DNA of 64,000 bases from positions 62,000-125,999 of the forward strand of contig DBQC01000026.1 in assembly GCA_002305075.1 (NCBI GenBank), in the 5' to 3' direction. Below, in pieces: positions 16,820-25,390 of the stretch. The notes under the pieces were generated by a model. The model saw only the letters and a program-made list of their open reading frames with translations, ran no database searches and had not been told where the DNA came from. Made by a program: the position numbers and the translations under genes. Source of the DNA: Ruminococcaceae bacterium UBA1404 (GTDB taxonomy: Bacteria; Bacillota; Clostridia; Oscillospirales; Ruminococcaceae). Every line of letters starts with the position of its first letter. Within the stretch, counting starts at the first letter, position 1.

Positions 16820-16865
16820 AAGGCTGTGCAGCCGTGAGAGATCTCACGGCTGCACAGCCTTGTTT
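16820..16865 (+). terminator. Terminator between M20 gene and bfr
   Basis: A perfect 20-bp stem (AAGGCTGTGCAGCCGTGAGA and its complement) is followed by TGTTTTAT. It is symmetrical enough to serve the convergent bfr gene as well. Confidence 0.9.
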
Positions 16866-16889
16866 TATGAATAATAGTCCTGCGGATAC

Positions 16890-17357
16890 CTAGTCGATCT
16901 GGGTGGTGAGGAAGATGGGCAGAGTCATCTGCTCAATCTGGTCGATCATTTCCTCGAGCTCGTCCATGTGGGCATCCTCGTCCTTGAGGATTTCGGTGAG
17001 GATATCCCGGGTGACATAGTCCCGCACCTCGCCTGCAAGGGCGATGGCGTCGTTATAGGCTTTGATGGCGCCTTCCTCAGCCGCACGGTCGTACTCGAGT
17101 TGAGCGGGCACCTCGGCGCCGATGTGGATGGCGTTAAGATTGGTAACAATGGGTGTGCCCCCGAGGTACAAAATGCGTCCAATCAGCTTTTCGGCGTGTT
17201 TCATCTCATCGATGGACCGTCTCTCAAAGCCCTCGTGCAGCTTTCCATAACCCCAATCCTCGCACATTTCAGCATGAACTATGTACTGATTGATGGCGGC
17301 AAGCTCGTCGGCAAGCAGGGCGTTTAGCACTTCGATTAGTCTGGGATCTCCCTTCAT
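16890..17357 (-). CDS. bfr: Bacterioferritin
   Basis: A 155-residue four-helix iron-storage protein. I chose the ATG at 17357 because AAGGAG is 8 nt upstream and the sequence then matches Bfr numbering: Glu18 in LLADELAAINQ, and Glu51-Met52-His54 in SIDEMKHAEKL. Met52 is the haem ligand between subunits. Further ferroxidase ligands are in EDAHMDELE. It is monocistronic, with a good promoter ~155 bases upstream and an unusually long leader. It stores iron and limits oxidative damage. Confidence 0.95.
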   Translation of the reverse strand: MKGDPRLIEVLNALLADELAAINQYIVHAEMCEDWGYGKLHEGFERRSIDEMKHAEKLIGRILYLGGTPIVTNLNAIHIGAEVPAQLEYDRAAEEGAIKAYNDAIALAGEVRDYVTRDILTEILKDEDAHMDELEEMIDQIEQMTLPIFLTTQID

Positions 17358-17513
17358 AGCAAAAGCTCCTTCCATGGTGTTTTTCTCAGAACAGTTAAAA
17401 CAGATCTTTGCCTATAAAGGCGGCGGGTACACACCTCCTGTCGGAGTGGTATTTATCCCTAGAGCCGGATATCCAATGCTATGACCATGCATGACATGCG
17501 TCTCTATTCATAT

Positions 17514-17542
17514 ATTTTACTGTTAAACCATGCGCCTGTCAA
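17514..17542 (-). promoter_or_regulatory. bfr promoter
   Basis: On the minus strand TTGACA (17542-17537) and TAAAAT (17519-17514) are 17 bp apart. Transcription from here gives a ~150-nt leader with a CACTCC-GACA-GGAGGTG hairpin near 17420-17440. Confidence 0.8.
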
Positions 17543-17587
17543 CCAAGTAAAGTGCTAATTAGGTCGAATAGTTGCTCCCAAGCACGC

Positions 17588-17618
17588 AAAAAGCAACCCT
17601 CCGGTGGAGGGTTGCTCT
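17588..17618 (-). terminator. Terminator of the merR-type gene
   Basis: On the minus strand the GCAACCCTCC / GGAGGGTTGC stem is followed by TTTTTG, just downstream of the regulator's stop. Confidence 0.88.
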
Positions 17619-17635
17619 TTGAGCCGTGGGAGAAG

Positions 17636-18379
17636 CTATCGACACCGCTCGGCGTAGATGCCCATGGCCTCGGCTAAAAAAGCCGAAAGCCCCTCGCCGT
17701 ATTGATCGATATTTTTTGTAAAGCGCGGGTCGGTGATATAGAGCTGTCCCACACCTGCAAAGGCCTCGGGGCTGTACCGAATGCCAAAGTTCTCGTTAAA
17801 ATAGCGGTACATTTCCGCCATGGCCTGCTGGGCAATTTCAGAGTCCGGGGCGTGATGGCGCAGGGACGCCAACCGGGAAAATAGTTCGTTCATACCTTTG
17901 GCAAGGGCGTCTTGCTCCTTGGCAGACAGGGATTCCACATGGTTTTTGCTGCGGTTAACCGTCTCGTCCCCCCAAAGCCGACGGGCCTCCTCCTCATAGG
18001 GGTTGTGGGACATATCAAAGCCGCCAAACTTTTCTTTTGTGGTCATGGTGGTCTCTCCTTTCATGGACATAAGGGTTTTTTCAAGGGTGGTCAGCATGGC
18101 GTCGATACGCTTTTTCTCATAGAGCAGATACTTCTTTTGCAGCAAAAAAGCCTCCTCTTGATCAAAGCTTTCGCTGGCGAGCAGCTTGCCAATTTTATCC
18201 AGGGCAAATCCGCAGGCCTTAAAGAATAAAATCTGCTGCAGGCGGTCCAAATCCTGCTCGCTGTATGTCCGGCAGCCGTTATCCGGATTGCGGCCCGGGC
18301 ACAGCAGGCCAATGCGGTCGTAGTGGTGCAGTGTGCGCACACTGACCCCCGTCAGTGCCGCCACTTCGCTGATGGTCAT
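17636..18379 (-). CDS. MerR-family regulator with TipA-like ligand domain
   Basis: About 247 residues. The N-terminal MerR winged helix (ISEVAALTGVSVRTLHHYDRIGL, with RTYSEQDLDRLQQI) is followed by a coiled-coil dimerisation helix to ~110. A C-terminal TipAS-type domain (~125-247) contains NPYEEEARRLWGD and a helical bundle ending GLSAFLAEAMGIYAERC. TipA proteins bind antibiotics in this domain and activate transcription. Two ATGs are possible; the second (18379) has better spacing from GGGAGGA. The 19-bp-spaced promoter upstream is the form these regulators act on. Confidence 0.9.
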   Translation of the reverse strand: MTISEVAALTGVSVRTLHHYDRIGLLCPGRNPDNGCRTYSEQDLDRLQQILFFKACGFALDKIGKLLASESFDQEEAFLLQKKYLLYEKKRIDAMLTTLEKTLMSMKGETTMTTKEKFGGFDMSHNPYEEEARRLWGDETVNRSKNHVESLSAKEQDALAKGMNELFSRLASLRHHAPDSEIAQQAMAEMYRYFNENFGIRYSPEAFAGVGQLYITDPRFTKNIDQYGEGLSAFLAEAMGIYAERCR

Positions 18380-18402
18380 GGCCATTCCTCCCTCTTAAGC
18401 TT

Positions 18403-18433
18403 AGGATAAACCATAACGCTAGGTAAGAGTCAA
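18403..18433 (-). promoter_or_regulatory. MerR-type 19-bp-spaced promoter with dyad
   Basis: On the minus strand TTGACT (18433-18428) and TATCCT (18408-18403) are separated by 19 bp, the over-long spacing remodelled by MerR proteins. The spacer contains ACC-TAGCGTTA-TGGT, a dyad suited to a MerR dimer. Autoregulation is likely. Confidence 0.75.
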
Positions 18434-18562
18434 GATTTTCTTTTAGTTTTTGTGCGCTAACTATTCCATTTGGATGCTTTTTGTGCTATTAATATGAGTA
18501 GACAATGAACCCATGGGTGTCCGGCAAAGGTTACCCATGTACAACTTAAGGGAGGCGATAGA

Positions 18563-19144
18563 ATGACCAAAATGACCTATCTCGGACATGGAAGTCTGCG
18601 ATTTGAGGCGTCGGGCGGACAGGTAATCTACCTAGACCCCTATGGCGGGGACGATTATGGGCCGGCCGCCGATTTGGTATTGGTGACCCATCAGCATCAC
18701 GACCACAACGCCGTGGAGAAGGTAACTCTAAAGCCCGACGCACGCATAATCACCGAAGCCGATGCGCTGAAGGACGGCCGCCACGGCAGCTTTGATCTTG
18801 GATGGGTACAGGTAGATGCGGTGCTGGCTCATAACCGCAACCACGACCCCCGGTGCTGTGTGGGCTATGTCATTCATCTGGACGGCCTTAAAATCTACTG
18901 TGCAGGAGACACCTCGAGCACCAATGATATGACCCGCATGAAGGATATCGACTATGCTTTGCTGCCCATCGACGGCATTTACAACATGGGCCCCGAGGAG
19001 GCCACAGCCTGCGCCGAGCTCATCGGTGCCCGGTACGCCATTCCCATCCACACCGACCCCAGCGGCTATCTTGATGAGAAGATTGCCCGGTTTACGCCCA
19101 GCAACCGCCTGCTTGTGCGGCCGGGCGAAACCATCGAGCTGTAA
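18563..19144 (+). CDS. MBL-fold metal-dependent hydrolase (UlaG-like)
   Basis: A 193-residue compact metallo-beta-lactamase-fold protein. The metal motif is THQHHDHNAVEK, with a later YCAGDTSSTNDM Asp and a C-terminal PIHTDPSG His. It begins MTYLGHGSLRFEASGG, typical of the UlaG/YtkL-like subfamily. GGGAGGC precedes the ATG. It lies 22 bases before the ZIP transporter gene, probably co-transcribed. The substrate is not predictable. Confidence 0.88.
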   Translation: MTKMTYLGHGSLRFEASGGQVIYLDPYGGDDYGPAADLVLVTHQHHDHNAVEKVTLKPDARIITEADALKDGRHGSFDLGWVQVDAVLAHNRNHDPRCCVGYVIHLDGLKIYCAGDTSSTNDMTRMKDIDYALLPIDGIYNMGPEEATACAELIGARYAIPIHTDPSGYLDEKIARFTPSNRLLVRPGETIEL

Positions 19145-19166
19145 GGGCCTGCTTTAGGAGGTGGCT

Positions 19167-19949
19167 ATGGGTAGCGGGCTTTTATCAACACAATTTACAG
19201 TGGCCCTCACCCTAAGCACACTGGCAGGGTTGTCCACGGGACTGGGAGGGCTTATGGCGGTGGGCATCCGCCGCATGAACGACCGCATGATGGCTGCCGC
19301 CTTGGGCTTTGCGGCGGGCATCATGATCACGGTGGCGCTGTCCGATATGCTGCCCCACAGCGGCGAGAGCTTTGTGGCGGCCTTTGGTGCGCCCTTGGGC
19401 GCTTTGGGGCTGATTGGCTCTATCCTCATCGGTATCGGGCTGACCCTGATAGTGGATAGGATGGTGCCAAATCACGAGGACCCGGCCCGCAGCGGCGGCG
19501 GTCTGCATCGGATTGGGCTAGTTACAGCTTTAGCTGTGTGCATCCACAACTTTCCCGAGGGGATTGCCACATTTATGAGCAGCTATGCCGACCTGCGGCT
19601 TGGGCTGTCCATGACCTTGGCGGTGGCTCTGCACAACATCCCTGAGGGGATGGCCGTAGCCTTGCCTGTCTACTATGCCACCGGCAGCCGGAGCCGGGCG
19701 GTGGGCTATGCGCTGGCCTCCGGCCTGTCCGAGCCGCTGGGGGCCATCCTCACCTACCTGTTGCTGCGCCCCTATATGAACGAGATCATGCTGGCGACCT
19801 TGTTCGGGGTGATTGTGGGGCTTATGTGCACCATCGCCTTCGATGAGCTTATTCCCACAGCTTTGTCCTACAAACGTCCCCAGGCTGCTCTTGCTGGGGT
19901 GCTAACCGGGGTGCTGGTTATGGGTGGTGGCATCTTTCTTATGGGGTGA
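19167..19949 (+). CDS. ZIP-family divalent metal transporter
   Basis: A 260-residue integral membrane protein with about eight helices. Helices IV and V carry the metal-binding signatures VCIHNFPEGIATF and ALHNIPEGMAVALP, diagnostic of bacterial ZIP (ZupT-like) importers of Zn2+ and related metals. The ATG at 19167 is preferred over the GTG at 19161, which is part of the AGGAGG SD. It follows the MBL gene by 22 bases; a hairpin after the stop likely ends the unit. Confidence 0.92.
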   Translation: MGSGLLSTQFTVALTLSTLAGLSTGLGGLMAVGIRRMNDRMMAAALGFAAGIMITVALSDMLPHSGESFVAAFGAPLGALGLIGSILIGIGLTLIVDRMVPNHEDPARSGGGLHRIGLVTALAVCIHNFPEGIATFMSSYADLRLGLSMTLAVALHNIPEGMAVALPVYYATGSRSRAVGYALASGLSEPLGAILTYLLLRPYMNEIMLATLFGVIVGLMCTIAFDELIPTALSYKRPQAALAGVLTGVLVMGGGIFLMG

Positions 19950-19965
19950 AAACCCGTCTAAAATG

Positions 19966-19996
19966 CGCGGCTCTCGTTTTTATCGAGGCCGCGTTC
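19966..19996 (+). terminator. Probable terminator after the ZIP gene
   Basis: CGCGGC-T-CTCG pairs with CGAG-GCCGCG, one base bulged, followed by TTCTTATAT. The weak T-tract lowers confidence. Confidence 0.6.
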
Positions 19997-20022
19997 TTAT
20001 ATGCTTTAGGACGACAGAAGAA

Positions 20023-20051
20023 TTGCTTTTAAAGGCATTATCCGGTATAAT
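20023..20051 (+). promoter_or_regulatory. recA promoter
   Basis: TTGCTT (20023-20028) and TATAAT (20046-20051) are 17 bp apart, ~86 bases before the recA start. I saw no clear LexA-type box by eye. Confidence 0.72.
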
Positions 20052-20136
20052 AAATAAAATAGGCGTGCAGTTATTCGCCCACCCCTGCATACTTGGGAGC
20101 GGGCGCTTAAGCCCCAAAAAAATGGGAGGTAAAGCA

Positions 20137-21270
20137 ATGTCGGATAAACAAAAAGCCCTAGACTTGGCGCTGGCTCATATAGAAAAGCAGTTTGGTAAGG
20201 GCGCCGTGATGAAGCTGGGCCAGAATACCGCTATGAATGTAGCGAGCATTCCCACCGGCAGCATTGCGCTCGACGATGCTCTGGGTATCGGCGGTCTGCC
20301 CCGTGGGCGTATTGTTGAAATATACGGCCCCGAAAGCTCGGGCAAAACCACTTTGGCGCTCCATGTGGTGGCCGAAGCCCAAAAACTGGGGGGCGAGGCG
20401 GTCTTCATTGATGTGGAGCACGCCCTAGACCCCGTTTATGCCGAGGCATTGGGTGTTAATATCGAAACGCTGCTGGTTTCTCAGCCCGATACCGGCGAGC
20501 AGGCGCTGGAGATTTGCGAGGCGCTGGTGCGCTCGGGTGCGGTGGATGTGGTGGTGGTCGACTCGGTGGCCGCCATGGTCACCCGGGCCGAAATCGAGGG
20601 CGATATGGGCAGCAGCCATGTGGGCGTTCAGGCTCGGCTTATGAGTCAGGGTCTGCGCAAGCTCACCGGAGCCATCGGCAAGTCCAACTGTGTGGTGATT
20701 TTCATCAACCAGCTGCGGGAAAAAATCGGCGTTGTGTACGGCAACCCCGAAACCACGCCGGGCGGCCGGGCTCTCAAGTTCTACGCCTCAGTGCGTCTGG
20801 ATATTCGCCGCACCGAAACCCTCAAGGCGGGGGGCGAGAATGTAGGCAACCGGGTGCGGGTTAAGGTGGTTAAAAACAAGGTAGCACCTCCCTTTAAAGA
20901 GGCCGAAATGGACATCATGTACGGCGAGGGTATCTCTAAGGAGGGCGAACTGCTAGACATCGCCACCAAATATGACATCATTCTTAAAAGTGGCTCCTGG
21001 TTCTCCTACAAGGATCAGCGGCTGGGTCAAGGCCGGGACAATGTAAAGGAATACATTAAGAAAAACCCCGAATTATTCGATGAGATCTCCGAACTGGTGC
21101 GGGCCGAGCTGCAAAAGGCCGCTTCGGAGCGAGGGGCAAAAAAAACGGCTGGTAAAGCTGCCACGGCCGCCGGTGACGCTGCGACGCCGGCCCGGGCTGC
21201 CAAAAAATCTGCCGGACGGGGCAGCGCTGCGGCCAATATTGACATCAGCGCTGATGATTTAGACAAATGA
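20137..21270 (+). CDS. recA: Recombinase RecA
   Basis: A 377-residue RecA that forms ATP-dependent filaments on single-stranded DNA for homologous recombination and SOS induction. Walker A is GPESSGKTT, Walker B VVVVDSVAAM, loop L1/L2 regions contain MGSSHVGVQARLMSQ and FINQLREKIGVVYGNPETTPGG. The C-terminus is Lys/Ala-rich and ends acidic (ISADDLDK). The ATG at 20137 follows GGGAGG; the upstream in-frame extension is not RecA-like. Its stop overlaps recX as ATGA. Confidence 0.98.
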   Translation: MSDKQKALDLALAHIEKQFGKGAVMKLGQNTAMNVASIPTGSIALDDALGIGGLPRGRIVEIYGPESSGKTTLALHVVAEAQKLGGEAVFIDVEHALDPVYAEALGVNIETLLVSQPDTGEQALEICEALVRSGAVDVVVVDSVAAMVTRAEIEGDMGSSHVGVQARLMSQGLRKLTGAIGKSNCVVIFINQLREKIGVVYGNPETTPGGRALKFYASVRLDIRRTETLKAGGENVGNRVRVKVVKNKVAPPFKEAEMDIMYGEGISKEGELLDIATKYDIILKSGSWFSYKDQRLGQGRDNVKEYIKKNPELFDEISELVRAELQKAASERGAKKTAGKAATAAGDAATPARAAKKSAGRGSAAANIDISADDLDK

Positions 21271-21881
21271 TCATCACCGATATACGCACCACCCAAAAAG
21301 GCCGCCGATCGATCTATATAGATGGGGCGTACTACACCACGCTCCACCCCGACGCGGTGGCCGAGTTCTCCCTCACAGTGGGAGCCGAGACCGACCACAC
21401 GCAGCTTGAGGAGGCCTTGGCCCGCAGCCGGGAGATCATGGCGCATCAAAAGGCACTTCGGCTGCTCTCTTCAAGGAACTACACCGCCCGCCGCCTTGAG
21501 GACAAGCTGTCTGACCAGGGCGGGGAGGCCGCTCGGGCTGCCGTGCGGCGCATGGAGGAGCTTGGACTTGTGGACGACGAGGCCTATGCTCAGCGCTATG
21601 CCGAGCAGCTCTATTTGGGCAAATATTACGCCCCAAAGCGCATTCTGCAGGCCCTGCGCCATCGGGGCATCCCCCCAGAAATCGCCTCTCAGGTCTCGGA
21701 CACCTTTGACCGGGAGGACAATCCCCGCCGGGCTGCCGAGTATATAGAGCGCAAATATCCCAACCTTGAGGACGAGACCGTAAAAAAGCGCGCCTGGGCG
21801 GCCTTGCAGCGGCTGGGCTACACAAGCGGTGAGGCAAAACAGGCGCTGGCCATAATCGGCTGTCGGGAGGATGATGAATGA
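21267..21881 (+). CDS. recX: Regulatory protein RecX
   Basis: A 204-residue RecX, which binds and limits RecA filaments. It has the three-helix repeat layout: ALRLLSSRNYTARRLEDKLSDQG, then MEELGLVDDEAYAQRYAEQL with YYAPKRILQALRHRGI, and AWAALQRLGYTSGEAKQAL at the end. It starts inside the recA stop codon and ends overlapping rimO (ATGA), so translation of the three is coupled. Confidence 0.94.
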   Translation: MIITDIRTTQKGRRSIYIDGAYYTTLHPDAVAEFSLTVGAETDHTQLEEALARSREIMAHQKALRLLSSRNYTARRLEDKLSDQGGEAARAAVRRMEELGLVDDEAYAQRYAEQLYLGKYYAPKRILQALRHRGIPPEIASQVSDTFDREDNPRRAAEYIERKYPNLEDETVKKRAWAALQRLGYTSGEAKQALAIIGCREDDE

Positions 21882-23212
21882 TGCCCATAACCGTGGGACT
21901 GGTGTCTTTGGGTTGCTCTAAAAATCAGGTGGACGCCGAGCGTTTTCTCGCCGATTTAGAGGGGCAGGGATTTGCCTTTTCGGCCGACCCGGCCGAATGT
22001 GATGCGGTGATTGTTAACACCTGCGGTTTCATAGAGGACGCCAAGGCCGAATCCATCGAAGCCATCTTGGAGATGTGTGCCCTTAAAGAGCGGGGCGGTC
22101 CCCGAGTGGTGGCGGTGACCGGCTGTCTGGCCGAGCGGTATGGCAGCCTGTTTGCCGAGGAAATCCCCGAGGCTGATGTGGTGCTGGGCATCGGCTCTAA
22201 TCATATGTTGGGCGAGGCCATAAAAAAGGCGCTCGCCGGCAAGGGCACTTATCTAAAGGGCGAGCGCACCAATCTCTCTCTAGAGGGACCGCGCACCTTG
22301 CTCACCCCGCCTTACACCGCCTATCTCAAGCTGGCCGACGGCTGCGACAACTGCTGCACCTACTGCGCCATTCCGCTTATTAGAGGGCGCTTTCGCAGCC
22401 GCCGCATGGAGGATGTTCTGGCCGAGGCTGTGCAGCTTGTGGAGGGCGGCGCTCGGGAGCTCAACCTTATCGCGCAGGACACCACCCGCTACGGCGAGGA
22501 CATCTATGGTCGCCTGATGCTGCCCGAGCTGATCGACGCCCTCTGTGAGATAGAGGGTCTTGTTTGGTTGCGGCTGCTTTATTGCTACCCCGATCGGGTA
22601 ACCGACCAACTGATTGACACCATGGCGCGTCAGCCCAAGGTGGTCAAATACATCGACCTGCCCCTGCAGCATATTAGCACCGCTGTGCTCAGCGGCATGA
22701 ATCGCCCCATGGGCAGCGAAGAAATCCGGGCACTTCTTAAAAAAATCCGCACGCGCATTCCGGGTGTGGTGGTGCGCACCACCTTTATTGCCGGACTACC
22801 CGGCGAGGGAGAGCAGGAATTCGCCGAGCTTTGCGACTTTATCAGGGAGCAGCGCTTTGAGCGGCTGGGATGCTTTGCCTTTTCCCCCGAGGAAGATACC
22901 CCGGCTTTTACCATGGATTATCCCGACGCCCAGCAGCGCAGCCGCCGGGCCGATCACATAATGCAGCTTCAGCAGCCCATTGCCGAGGAGATTGGCCGGG
23001 CAATGATAGGCCGCACCCTGACCGTGCTCTGCGAAGGCTACGACCCCGAGGTCTCGGCTTATGTGGGACGCAGCTACATGGACGCCCCCGATGTGGATAC
23101 CCGGGTCTATTTTAAGTCGGGCAGTCCGGTGGAACCGGGGCGTTTTATCCAAGTGTGCGTTACAGCTGCCGAGGGCTACGACCTTTGGGGCCAACCGGAG
23201 GTGGAAGTATGA
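21878..23212 (+). CDS. rimO: Ribosomal protein S12 methylthiotransferase RimO
   Basis: A 444-residue radical-SAM methylthiotransferase acting on an Asp of ribosomal protein S12. The UPF0004 domain (~1-130) starts VGLVSLGCSKNQVDAE with three cluster Cys (Cys in GCSKN, NTCGF and TGCLAE). The radical-SAM core has CDNCCTYCAIPLIRG (CxxxCxxC) and a C-terminal TRAM domain (~375-440). RimO rather than MiaB is supported by SKNQVDAE and the length. It overlaps both neighbours by ATGA. Confidence 0.95.
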   Translation: MMPITVGLVSLGCSKNQVDAERFLADLEGQGFAFSADPAECDAVIVNTCGFIEDAKAESIEAILEMCALKERGGPRVVAVTGCLAERYGSLFAEEIPEADVVLGIGSNHMLGEAIKKALAGKGTYLKGERTNLSLEGPRTLLTPPYTAYLKLADGCDNCCTYCAIPLIRGRFRSRRMEDVLAEAVQLVEGGARELNLIAQDTTRYGEDIYGRLMLPELIDALCEIEGLVWLRLLYCYPDRVTDQLIDTMARQPKVVKYIDLPLQHISTAVLSGMNRPMGSEEIRALLKKIRTRIPGVVVRTTFIAGLPGEGEQEFAELCDFIREQRFERLGCFAFSPEEDTPAFTMDYPDAQQRSRRADHIMQLQQPIAEEIGRAMIGRTLTVLCEGYDPEVSAYVGRSYMDAPDVDTRVYFKSGSPVEPGRFIQVCVTAAEGYDLWGQPEVEV

Positions 23213-23778
23213 ACACCCCCAACAAGCTCACTTTGCTGCGTATGGCGCTGGTACCGGTCTATGTGGGGCTGATGTATTTGCCCCATCCCAATGCATTACT
23301 CATAGCCGATGCGGTGTTTGTGGTGGCGGCGCTTACCGATGCGCTGGATGGTCATATCGCTCGCCGGGACGGTCTGGTCACCGACTTTGGCAAGCTGATG
23401 GACCCTCTTGCCGACAAGGTGTTGGTGATGGCAGCCATGGTTATGCTGGTTTATGCCGGCTACGCCCCGGCTTGGGCGGTGGTGGTCATTTTGGCCCGGG
23501 AGTTCCTTGTGAGCCTGATGCGCCAGGTTGCGGCGGCCAGAGGCCATGTGCTGGCGGCCGACAATTTGGGCAAAATCAAAACCGTAAGTCAGATGACTTG
23601 GCTGATTATCACCATGCTCTACCGCTGGGCCGACCGCAGCCTAAGCTACTCGATAGACTGGCTGGGACCGGTCTCGGCGGGGCTTGGATTGGTAACAGTG
23701 GCGCTTACACTGGCGTCGGGCATACGCTATGTCAGCCAAAACCGAAGTCTTTTCTCGTTAGAGCAAGGCACGGGTTAA
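23209..23778 (+). CDS. pgsA: CDP-diacylglycerol-glycerol-3-phosphate 3-phosphatidyltransferase
   Basis: A 189-residue membrane enzyme that makes phosphatidylglycerophosphate. It starts MNTPNKLTLLRMALVP and contains the CDP-alcohol phosphotransferase motif DALDGHIARRDGLVTDFGKLMDPLADK (D-x2-DG-x2-AR-x8-G-x3-D-x3-D). About four to five membrane helices follow. The ATG at 23209 overlaps the rimO stop. A strong terminator closes the recA-pgsA operon. Confidence 0.95.
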   Translation: MNTPNKLTLLRMALVPVYVGLMYLPHPNALLIADAVFVVAALTDALDGHIARRDGLVTDFGKLMDPLADKVLVMAAMVMLVYAGYAPAWAVVVILAREFLVSLMRQVAAARGHVLAADNLGKIKTVSQMTWLIITMLYRWADRSLSYSIDWLGPVSAGLGLVTVALTLASGIRYVSQNRSLFSLEQGTG

Positions 23779-23810
23779 AATCCACAAGGCTCCGGCACTC
23801 AACTTAAAGC

Positions 23811-23844
23811 AAAAGCGCCCTCCCGTAGGGAGGACGCTTTTTTC
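23811..23844 (+). terminator. Bidirectional terminator between pgsA and the CAP-lipoprotein gene
   Basis: AAAAGCGCCCTCCC pairs with GGGAGGACGCTTTT, with T or A runs on both sides, so it can serve both convergent genes. Confidence 0.88.
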
Positions 23845-23854
23845 ATTTCATCCG

Positions 23855-25102
23855 CTAACCTTGCATTTCGGTGCTGTTGCGGAAAATTTGTACCCAGTAC
23901 AGGTTGCCGTCTTGCTCGTACACGCCCACACCCATGCTGACATAGTCGCTGTCCAGGATGTTGCGCCGGTGGCCCTGCGAGGCCATCCAGTCCGCAAGAA
24001 CATCGGCGGGAGAACGCTGCCCCATGGCGACATTCTCGCCAAAGTAGTAGTTGTCGCGCACGCCAAATACGGTGTAAAAGCCACCGCCACCGGGCCGCTC
24101 GTGACTAAAGCTGCGGGTGATTTCCTCGGCTCTGATTTGGGCGCCGGCATCCAGATCGCTCAGACGGGTCAGGGCGGGCAGACCCCGGGCGGTTCGCTCG
24201 GCATTGGTGAGCCGAAACACCTCGTCAGCATAGTCCGAGAGCCGGTCACTGCCCGCAGGGATGGATGCGCTGCTGCCGGACGAGGAAGCCGGAGGCTTAG
24301 AGCTGACCGGAGGCTTGGAGCTGACCGGAGGCTGGTGTGCTGAGGGTTGCGAGGCGGCAGGGGGCTGTGAAGCAGCCGGAGGCCGAGATACAGCCGGCGC
24401 AGGAGCAGGGGCAGGGGAGATGGTCACCGAAAGCTCCAAACGGGCGGGTTCGTAGCCTTCTCGCTGGGCGGTTATGGTAAGCTGACCGCTGCCCACGGCT
24501 CGTCCGGCCACCAGCAGCAGCTCTCCCTCTTGCACATAGTCGAGTCGCTCACTTTGACTGGTCTCCACCACATAGTCTGCTCCGTCGGTCCCCATGAGCT
24601 GTAAAGTGGCATAACGGCCTTGGGTCAGGGTCAAATCGTAATGGAAGGCCCCGTCTGTCACAAGTGCAGCATCTGTGTCCTCGGTGTAACCCTTGCTGAG
24701 CGCCTCTGAAAGGGCGGCATCGGGCTGGGTGAGCGCTATGTTGAGAGACTGCTCTCGCAAGGCCACCAGCAGGGTGAGGGAGAGGGTTTCGGTCTCGCCA
24801 TTAGGGGCGGTAAATATAACCTCCACCAGTGCCGTACCGGGCTCTATAGCGGTGAGGGTGAGGAGATTCTCTGATCGAGATGCTTCCACCACGGCCGATG
24901 AGACGCTGACCTCGACGGTGTAATGCTCGGGAAAGCTTAAGGTAATCTCTCGGCGCTCGCCGGGGCTCAGGGTGAGCTCGCTGCCGCCGGGCAGAGCCAT
25001 ATCGTCCAGCAGCAAAGCGGGCGGAGAAGTCGGCTCGCTCGTCATAGGGCTGCAACCTGCAAGCACCAAAACAAGGCTAAATATTATAAGCATGTACTTC
25101 AT
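23855..25102 (-). CDS. CAP/SCP-domain lipoprotein
   Basis: A 415-residue secreted protein. The signal peptide has the lipobox VLAGC (Cys16), so it should be lipid-anchored outside the membrane. Residues ~30-225 hold two beta-rich, Ig-like stretches. A Pro/Ser linker (~235-280) repeats PPAASQ and PPVSSK-type units. A C-terminal CAP domain (~290-410) has FRLTNAERTARGLPAL, SHERPGGGGFYTVFGV, YYFGENVAMG, SQGHRRNIL and SMGVGVY. AGGAGG precedes the ATG. The CAP fold is often extracellular and found in spore-coat or envelope proteins; the role here is unknown. Confidence 0.92.
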   Translation of the reverse strand: MKYMLIIFSLVLVLAGCSPMTSEPTSPPALLLDDMALPGGSELTLSPGERREITLSFPEHYTVEVSVSSAVVEASRSENLLTLTAIEPGTALVEVIFTAPNGETETLSLTLLVALREQSLNIALTQPDAALSEALSKGYTEDTDAALVTDGAFHYDLTLTQGRYATLQLMGTDGADYVVETSQSERLDYVQEGELLLVAGRAVGSGQLTITAQREGYEPARLELSVTISPAPAPAPAVSRPPAASQPPAASQPSAHQPPVSSKPPVSSKPPASSSGSSASIPAGSDRLSDYADEVFRLTNAERTARGLPALTRLSDLDAGAQIRAEEITRSFSHERPGGGGFYTVFGVRDNYYFGENVAMGQRSPADVLADWMASQGHRRNILDSDYVSMGVGVYEQDGNLYWVQIFRNSTEMQG

Positions 25103-25323
25103 GCTATTCCTCCTTTGCTAAAGGCTAAAAGCGTCAAGTCGGTGCGCTTTATACCAAGGCTACCGCAGAAAACCATCGAGTGCAACCGGTAAAAACTGCT
25201 GAGATATGGGGCCAAAAGCCATGAGGGCCTATGAGAAAAGGCACCGTAACCTTTAGAGCGTTGGCTAATAGGGAGCAATTTTATAAACAATATGCAAAAA
25301 CTAAACATATTGTGAAGAAAAAA

Positions 25324-25352
25324 TTGACAATTTGTCGAGTGCGCTCTATAAT
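25324..25352 (+). promoter_or_regulatory. Promoter of the DUF454 gene
   Basis: A consensus TTGACA (25324-25329) and TATAAT (25347-25352) are separated by 17 bp, ~38 bases before the start codon. Confidence 0.9.
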
Positions 25353-25390
25353 AGAAAAAAGTATTAAATGAGATATTATGAGGTGATGGT

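Noticed and set aside
19990..20136. SOS (LexA) box in front of recA
   Set aside because: No GAAC-type dyad matching the Gram-positive consensus is visible around the recA promoter.
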